Source: Epiperipatus broadwayi (lineage: Eukaryota; Onychophora; Udeonychophora; Euonychophora; Peripatidae). From it: 64,000 bases of DNA. Position numbers and translations under genes: made by a program. The notes under the pieces were generated by a model that had not been told where the DNA came from, did no database searches, and was given only the letters and a program-made list of their open reading frames with translations. Positions 58,791-64,000 of this stretch are shown piece after piece; position 1 is the stretch's first letter, and each line of letters begins with the position of its first letter. The DNA lies in the NCBI GenBank assembly GCA_028023455.1, contig JAQFVV010012416.1:9117967-9181966 (forward strand). The letters run 5' to 3'.

Positions 58791-59189
58791 TTCATATTTA
58801 AAGAATAATTGATCAATGTTAAATAAAATAATCAAATGGTTTTCTTATTCAAAAGTTTATAAGAAGTTCAATCATCAGAAGTGACAGAGTGGGCCACAAA
58901 CCATGGACTATGAGCTTCTAAGTATACCTCTCCATCATTACACCAAATCACCTAAGTCCAAAAAATGTAAACATGTACTAATTTTAAAACTGTCTTATAT
59001 GTACAAAGTTTATAGAAATTGCACAAAATCTTTAAAATATATCTTTCAAAGTTGAATAATAATGCAACATAATGGTATGGAAAAGATAAATATCTTAATA
59101 TTAACTATTATATATACTATCATACCCCATATACTCCTTAAATTACACTCTACAATGCAGTTTAACATATGATTTATTTTATTTCCTTC

Positions 59190-59230
59190 CTTACAGTTTC
59201 AACTGTCCAGCAGTCATCATCAGAGCTACA
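59190..59230 (-). repeat. short conserved hairpin motif, copy 2
   Basis: Reverse complement of the motif at 60120-60160, in the left arm. See that entry for structure. Confidence 0.7.
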
Positions 59231-59700
59231 ACATTTAAACATATACAATTAATATCTATCCATACATATACCAATATACATATATATACAAATATACATA
59301 TAAATATAAAAACAACATTCCAAATACTCCAACTATTGACTTAAATATGGATCTTTAATATCTCTATAATTTAAAAACTTCTTTACCCACCCTTATACTC
59401 AATTAACTTCTTTTATTTAAAATTTTTTAAAAAATTAAAAAAAAAAAATATTTTTATTTTTAATGTTTAATTTTCCATATTCTTATCATTTAAATTTTAA
59501 ATTTACTTTTTAATTTAATTTATTTCTTCTATTTTAATTATTTATATATTACACATTAATCAATAGCAAATAATATTAACATAATATCTTTATAATTTTA
59601 CTTCCTCTTAATTTTTACTTTTAACCAATCTTACCTTTTATCTTAGTACCCTTTCTCCTATAACTGAAACAATTTCAAAATTTAAAATTTTCCTTATTTG

Positions 59701-59850
59701 ATGTGATGTGGTGTATTATGGCTTCTCCTTAAACAAAGTCAAGAATATCTCAGCAATTATGCCCAGATAAACCTGTTAGCCACTTTATTTTACATTCCCC
59801 ACTCTAAATTTACCCATAATCTGCTCTATCCCATTTCCTTAGTCTCTTCA
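59701..59850 (-). repeat. LINE 3' end, copy D
   Basis: GATGTGATGTGGTGTATTAT, GGCTTCTCCTT, CAGCAATTATGCCCAGATAA and GTTAGCCACTTTATTTTACA repeat the 3' ends at 34738, 38072 and 39522 in order. It is shorter (about 150 bp) and in the same minus orientation. Confidence 0.7.
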
Positions 59851-60116
59851 CCCCTACGCCCTCTATGAACTCATTCTGAAACTATATCTTATTCCATTTC
59901 TTAAAATCTACACATACCTATTCATTAATAAAAAATCCCTACAAAATCAACATTTTCAAACCGTGATCCTTATTAAGAGACGGCCTAATGCTTCTAATTA
60001 ATATAGCTTCCTTTATTTTTCTATCCCTCCTCTCTTTAGTATGATTTATCATTCTAATACTTTCCTATATTGGTATATGTATGGATAGATATTAATTGTA
60101 TATGTTTAAATGTCAT

Positions 60117-60160
60117 AGCTCTGATGATGACTGCTGGACAGTTGAAACTGTAAGGAAGGA
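60117..60160 (+). repeat. short conserved hairpin motif, copy 3
   Basis: AGCTCTGATGATGACTGCTG then GACAGTTGAAACTGTAAGG. ACTG/CAGT pairs around a CTGGA loop. The words CTGATGA and GAAAC resemble a hammerhead ribozyme core, but the spacing is not canonical. AATAAA follows. Confidence 0.7.
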
Positions 60161-60469
60161 AATAAAATAAATCATATGTTAAACTGCATTGTAGAGTGTA
60201 ATTTAAGGAGTATATGGTGTATTATAGTATATATAATTAAGCAATGCAAATAAGAAGTGGAATGAAATATAATATTAACTATTGTAATAAATTCATTAAG
60301 GATATTTGGTTGGTAATAATAATTTTAAAAATTTTAAGGTATTCGAAAAATATAATTTTATTTTTTCACTTTTAAACTGTCTTCTTATAAGATTTTAAGA
60401 AAGAATTACAATATGTCTGGTAATATAAAATAGCATGGAGGAAGAATATTACTCTAAATAATTTACTGA

Positions 60470-60815
60470 AAAATACAAATGTTGATAGTTTTGTAAGAAA
60501 TTACATTAGTCCAAGTAGTTGAGCTTAAATGAAAGAGTAAAAGTTCATAAAAGTATAATAAAAAATAAATATCTTAGTTCTATATCATATAACCATGAAA
60601 GAAATAAAGATCATAAAATTATGTGAGAGGAAGTTAAAGTTGTCTTCTTTGAGAAAAATAAAATAAAGAGAAAAATTAAAGAATCTTTTGATATTAAAGG
60701 TAATTTAAATGTGAATTAAAATTATGGGAAAATATAATAATATATATGCATGCGTGTGTGTTTTGGGGCTTATGTTATTTTGCACTTGAGAAGTCTGTGT
60801 TGGCAGAGAAATTAA
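60470..60815 (+). pseudogene. second Penelope-like GIY-YIG fragment
   Basis: It is colinear with 24380-24735. Shared words include AGTAGTTGAGCTTAAATGAA..., AAATATCTTAGTTCT, GTTGTCTTCTTTGAGA, AAAATTAAAGAATCTTT and then the 3' segment CACTTGAGAAGTCTGTG...GGCAG. Stops and deletions interrupt it (for example TGTGAGAGG at the former Phe-Asp-Glu block). It is more decayed than the first copy and lies 36 kb away. Confidence 0.75.
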
Positions 60816-60913
60816 TGGTAGTGAATTTTTTTAATTTTAGCTAGTTACTTAATTATGAATTGGTGTATTTAGTTTATATATAATTACATATTTCAATTAA
60901 ATTAGCTTTTTAC

Positions 60914-61057
60914 CTGTAGGATCGTTATCTCCTTCATTTGATATATTGAAGAAGGACCATATTGTTGATTTATCATTATAAACTCTAAAGTGAACGGGTT
61001 CTAATTGGTGACTATACCATTTTGCTTTATCTCCTATAAGTGTAGGATCAAAAACAC
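60914..61057 (-). CDS. MADD: MADD exon, post-DENN block
   Basis: 144 nt with acceptor TTTAG at the high end and donor GTAAAA at the low end. It is read after two carry-over bases and encodes VFDPTLIGDKAKWYSHQLEP followed by a VHFRVY block and an acidic tail ending in DNDPT. This matches the vertebrate MADD segment that follows the downstream DENN domain, where an L.GDK..WY.HQL.P motif precedes a DSEPTDDSGSDS-like stretch. It ends with one base (g), which with the next exon's first two bases makes Asp, so the DPT-DESGSDS junction is conserved. The next exon upstream lies beyond 61.06 kb and was not identified. It is the best-conserved globular-looking piece of the gene in this window. Confidence 0.9.
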
Positions 61058-62027
61058 CTAAACAAATAACAGTAAAATAAATGAGGGATGTAAATAAAAG
61101 ATTACATAAAGTATAAAATATAAAAAAATTTGTTTACTACTAAAAATCAAATTAATCAATTCTTAAAATAAAAAATTGTAATAATTTCTAATCTAATTTC
61201 CAGACTATTAGTGCAAAATAAAAAATTGTAATGTATAAAAAAAAAATCAGTTTTTTTTTTTTAAATTTTCAAAAATATTTGAATTTAGCTCAAACAAAAA
61301 GTTTGAATTAACAATAACAAAAAAAAAAGATTTATGAAACTACAATAAAAATAAATTTTGTCTCTGATTTCAAAAGCAAATTTTATTTAATTATTTTTTC
61401 AACAATTCCTGCTAATAGAATTAGGATCGAAGTAAATCAAATAATATTTCTAATCATGTGATTTTAATTGGATAAAAATTTATTTAAACAAAAATTAAAA
61501 TATGAATAATACATTTGACAAGGGACCAAATTTGACTGAAAGTAGCTATACATTTATTAAATTATTTTAAAAATAATACATAAAAAAAGTTTTAAGCTTA
61601 ATAAGTTTATTACTCAGAATATATAATATTAGTAGTTTATTAGTATTTCAACTAGTAGCTTGCTGGTTGAATTCAATAAATTAATTCAGTCTTAATCATA
61701 CATATATAGTTTTTTTATAGTGTTGAACAGTAATGCTGCATACTCTTATTATGATATTATATTTTAATCTGTTCTTCATTAACTTTTCACTATAATGCTC
61801 TGATTATATACTGCTGTTTTGCAAAGAGAATACTGCTCGCACATACATTATGCACTGAACTGCTTCCATATTTCTAGATAGTTGGGATTGTTTTCCAACA
61901 CCTAATTTGCATAAATAGTTTAATTACTGTCTTCTTGTAAATTAGCATATCTAGATCACTTTTATATTTACATAATTTTAATATTAGGTAATAAATTGTA
62001 GATTTATGCTTTACGCTTGTCCAAATA
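61058..62027. other. intron, nothing assigned
   Basis: A+T-rich sequence upstream of the first MADD exon in the window, presumably intron. No coding pattern was found. Confidence 0.45.
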
Positions 62028-62509
62028 ATGATAATATTAAATAGTGCGATCACACTTATAACATAAAACTGTATAATTAATATCAATTAATCAATTAAAA
62101 TGGCTGAGTGTTTTCGAGAAAATGTATTTCTCATAATTGTAGGCAGTAATGACTCATTCATTGGAATCATTCTATATGTATAATATGCAAACTTTATGCA
62201 AATGAGGCAATTAGCCCATCTTTTTGATATAGCAAGACATGCTTCTTTACGATTAATGGCGAAAGAGTCTTCTGCTATGAAGTAAGCCTCCTTTACCTTA
62301 CACTTAACATCGTATCTCTCAGTACAAACCAACTTTGCAGATGCGGGTTCGAACTCGTGTCCTGATATTTTTTGATGTTGTGCAAAAATTGAAGTCCATT
62401 CTGGGTTAGTATGTGACTTATTATACCTATACTTATGCTGCGACAACCTAGTAGCTATGGTGGCTCTGGTTTATGTTATAAGTGTGATAGCACTATTTAA
62501 TATTATCAT
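62028..62509 (-). mobile_element. 480-bp terminal-inverted-repeat element carrying a 119-codon ORF
   Basis: 40-bp terminal inverted repeats: ATGATAATATTAAATAGTGC at 62028 and the complement of GCACTATTTAATATTATCAT at the right end. The repeat continues through CACTTATAACATAAA. The interior is more GC-rich than the surroundings and is open on the minus strand almost end to end (62446-62087). Confidence 0.7.
62087..62446 (-). CDS. 119-aa unknown ORF within the inverted-repeat element
   Basis: It starts MSQHKYRYNKSHTNPEWTSI and ends SRKHSAILID. Basic and cysteine-containing, its middle (AKLVCTERYDVKCKVKEAYF and ACLAISKRWANCLICI) hints at a small folded domain. I recognise no family. The frame fills the space between the inverted repeats, which is unusual for a MITE this short. 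Composition differs from the A+T-rich flanks. It may be a fragment of a transposase-related or captured host sequence, or a chance ORF in a tRNA-derived repeat. A GGGTTCGAACTC B-box-like word lies on the plus strand at about 62345. Confidence 0.4.
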   Translation of the reverse strand: MSQHKYRYNKSHTNPEWTSIFAQHQKISGHEFEPASAKLVCTERYDVKCKVKEAYFIAEDSFAINRKEACLAISKRWANCLICIKFAYYTYRMIPMNESLLPTIMRNTFSRKHSAILID

Positions 62510-62610
62510 AATTTTAATATTGTAAATATTATCTTATTCTAGAATCTTTAACATTATTTATATTGGTTAATTCTACATGCACACCCTCATGCAATTTTAC
62601 ATTCTTTTAT

Positions 62611-63160
62611 ATAACTGAAACACAGGCTTGTTATATACCTGTGGCTATATATATGTAATATAGGGTATGTGAGCACAGACTTTCACACCACCCACCTCTC
62701 TCCACTCTATCTAATAACCCAGATACACCCAAACACATATATGCTGAAAAGATAAATAATCACCAATATACGTATTTCATGCTAAACCAGCAATCATCAG
62801 TTGGTCCAGACTATCATCTTTACACACATATATAGTATAAGTGCTCAGATATATATTAAGATAGACTATCCTCATAGTTTAATGGACAGGCTTCAATCCA
62901 CTCCACACTCCAACTCTTCAACCGTCCATCCAATTGAAAATCTGATGATGGAATGCTCAAAGGCCACCCTGAGGCCGAGATTATTGTCACACCCATGTTG
63001 ACCTAAGGTCAATCTGAACCCCACATGTACAGGACATAATCCATTTAATACATATGCAAGGATGGGCAGACATCTCTATAATGTAATAACTGAAACACAG
63101 GCTTGTTATATACCTGTGGCTATATATGTGTAATATAGGGTATATGAGCACAGACTTTCA
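62611..63160 (+). repeat. 75-bp direct repeats 475 bp apart
   Basis: 62611-62685 and 63086-63160 match at 73 of 75 positions by direct comparison. Each has ATAACTGAAACACAGGCTTG, a small hairpin (CACAGG...CCTGTG) and GAGCACAGACTTTCA. The 400 bp between them is less A+T-rich and has a short open frame (62801-63001) of no recognisable family. They could be terminal repeats of a small element or a tandem segmental duplication. Confidence 0.75.
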
Positions 63161-63424
63161 TATAGTTTTTAGTCAGGATGCAACAGTAACATATTTAATT
63201 TGTTCAAAAGTTTGTTATATAAAAGTAATAATTCAAGCTAACTTACTCCTATGAAAGATTTGTCAGTTGATATATATAAAATTCAGTCACAGTTACATAT
63301 ATATATATAAAAATGAAATTACCATAAAATTAAAATAAAAAATTGCATTAAAACTTTTTTTAAAAAAAGATTAACACAAATGATTTTTTATTATTATTAA
63401 ACTTTTTGAATACACAGATAATTG

Positions 63425-64000
63425 TTACTAATTTCAATAGTATATAAATAACTTAATAACGCCTTGAATATGCAACGTTTAAGATTACAATCATATTAGT
63501 GAACATTCTCATTCCATATATGTTACTAAGAGTTATTTTTGAAGACAGTTTTGTAATGAGACATTTTAATAAACTTGCCAATAATTTTACTTTTCATTTA
63601 TCAATGCCCATTCATTCAGGGTGATAAAAGAAAAATTCCGCTTCCAACAGTATATATTATAAATAAATGAACATTAATATCCGAAAATGCTAAAACTTAT
63701 TATTAGCAGCGATCTTAGTAACACAAATTAATCAAGCCATCTTAATGTTTCATATATTATTTTAAAATTACATATTACTAATTTCCAGAGCATGAAAATA
63801 ATTTACTACTGCCTTGAATATGCAACATTTAAGATTATAATCTTATTACTGGACATACTTGTTCCATATAGGTTACTAAGAAATATTTTTTCGGATATTA
63901 GGAAAGTCAGAAAAAATTGGAATTCTCCTTTTATCAGACTGAATAAATGGGCATTGATAAATGAAAAAATTATTAGCAAGTTTATTAAAATGTATTGTTA
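63425..64000. repeat. compound direct and inverted repeats at the window edge
   Basis: 63425-63535 is directly repeated at 63775-63890 (GCCTTGAATATGCAAC and TAAGATTA words). 63556-63645 is repeated in inverted form at 63912-64000 (CATTTATCAATGCCCATT and its complement). The element is cut by the window end. Confidence 0.75.

Larger units (their letters stand above)
59101..60240 (-). mobile_element. retroelement fragment between inverted arms (Penelope-like)
   Basis: Arms 59101-59278 and 60067-60240 are near-perfect reverse complements, for example CATATACTCCTTAAATTACA on the left and its complement at 60197-60216. Each arm includes one copy of the hairpin motif. Between them, on the minus strand near 60040-59950, it reads INHTKERRDRKIKEAILIRS, then IRPSLNKDHG. 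This is like the segment after the GIY-YIG nuclease in Penelope-like elements, which can carry inverted terminal repeats. A LINE 3' end (copy D) sits at 59701-59850. Confidence 0.6.
3810..61057 (-). other. MADD: MADD/Rab3-GEP gene, central part (8 exons, introns full of transposons)
   Basis: Minus-strand locus. Eight exons (listed separately) are joined by phase arithmetic: every exon end phase matches the next exon start (1/2, 1/2, 0/0, 0/0, 1/2, 1/2, 2/1). Combined length is 1247 nt. The conceptual protein follows vertebrate MADD (recalled, not searched) in order: a WYSHQL/PVHFRVY-type block, an SSYSSL.DFV block, a SNPAF block, an LV..SS.IKH block and an SENQQFLKE block. MADD is a DENN-domain guanine nucleotide exchange factor for Rab3/Rab27 acting in synaptic vesicle traffic. 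This stretch is the long, probably disordered linker after the DENN module. Upstream exons (the DENN domain) lie above 61057 and downstream exons below 3810, outside the window or not found. The introns reach about 7, 24, 12, 0.1, 9, 4 and 0.1 kb. Confidence 0.9.

Noticed and set aside
60117-60160. Canonical hammerhead ribozyme
   Set aside because: CTGATGA and GAAAC are present, but extra bases separate the core from the small stem and no proper stem III with a cleavage-site UH was seen. Kept only as a motif.
1-64000. CRISPR arrays, bacterial operons, rRNA genes
   Set aside because: Spliced host exons and eukaryotic retroelements show this is animal nuclear DNA. No spaced short repeats or rRNA-like segments were seen.

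Overview
This is a very A+T-rich window (well over 70% by eye) from an animal nuclear genome, most likely an invertebrate. Its backbone is one large, intron-rich host gene on the minus strand. Eight coding exons, at 61057-60914, 53584-53474, 29743-29484, 17610-17359, 17262-17139, 8479-8417, 4198-4090 and 3993-3810, have good or acceptable splice sites and agree in phase at every junction. Together they encode about 415 residues that follow, block by block, the part of MADD/Rab3-GEP (a DENN-domain GEF for Rab3 and Rab27) just after the DENN module. The gene runs off both ends of the window. The organism cannot be named from the sequence. The mix of elements (Merlin/ISXO2 DNA transposon, Ty3/gypsy, Penelope-like, APE-type LINEs, tRNA-derived repeats) fits an arthropod, mollusc or another protostome.

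Almost everything else is transposon sequence inside the MADD introns. 0.5-9.8 kb: a diverged LTR remnant, a decayed LINE, and foldback repeats, one of them a 760-bp palindrome with tRNA-like sequence in both arms. 9.84-16.73 kb: a complete but inactivated Ty3/gypsy element with a TATTT target duplication, itself interrupted by a 1.74-kb Merlin element with an 8-bp duplication. 22.7-29 kb: an unexplained coding-looking terminal exon, a tRNA-Val-like sequence, a Penelope-like element with a GIY-YIG domain, and a 5'-truncated gypsy. 30.3-39.8 kb: minus-strand LINE copies, three of them stacked end to end.

The most unusual object is at 42119-52004: a young LTR element with 3.3-kb LTRs, an ATAG target duplication, a tRNA-Lys primer site and a polypurine tract. 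Its internal region holds no reverse transcriptase, protease or RNase H. It holds one intact 536-codon ORF with an acidic head, a coiled coil and 16-residue tandem repeats, plus a scrap resembling the end of pol. It looks like an animal counterpart of plant LARDs (large non-autonomous LTR elements). 52-64 kb: two more MADD exons, a LINE endonuclease scrap, Penelope-like fragments between inverted arms, a 480-bp terminal-inverted-repeat element with a 119-codon ORF, and compound repeats at the right edge.

The MADD exons are joined by splicing. The other elements are independent, and most are dead. The only long intact reading frame is the 536-codon one.
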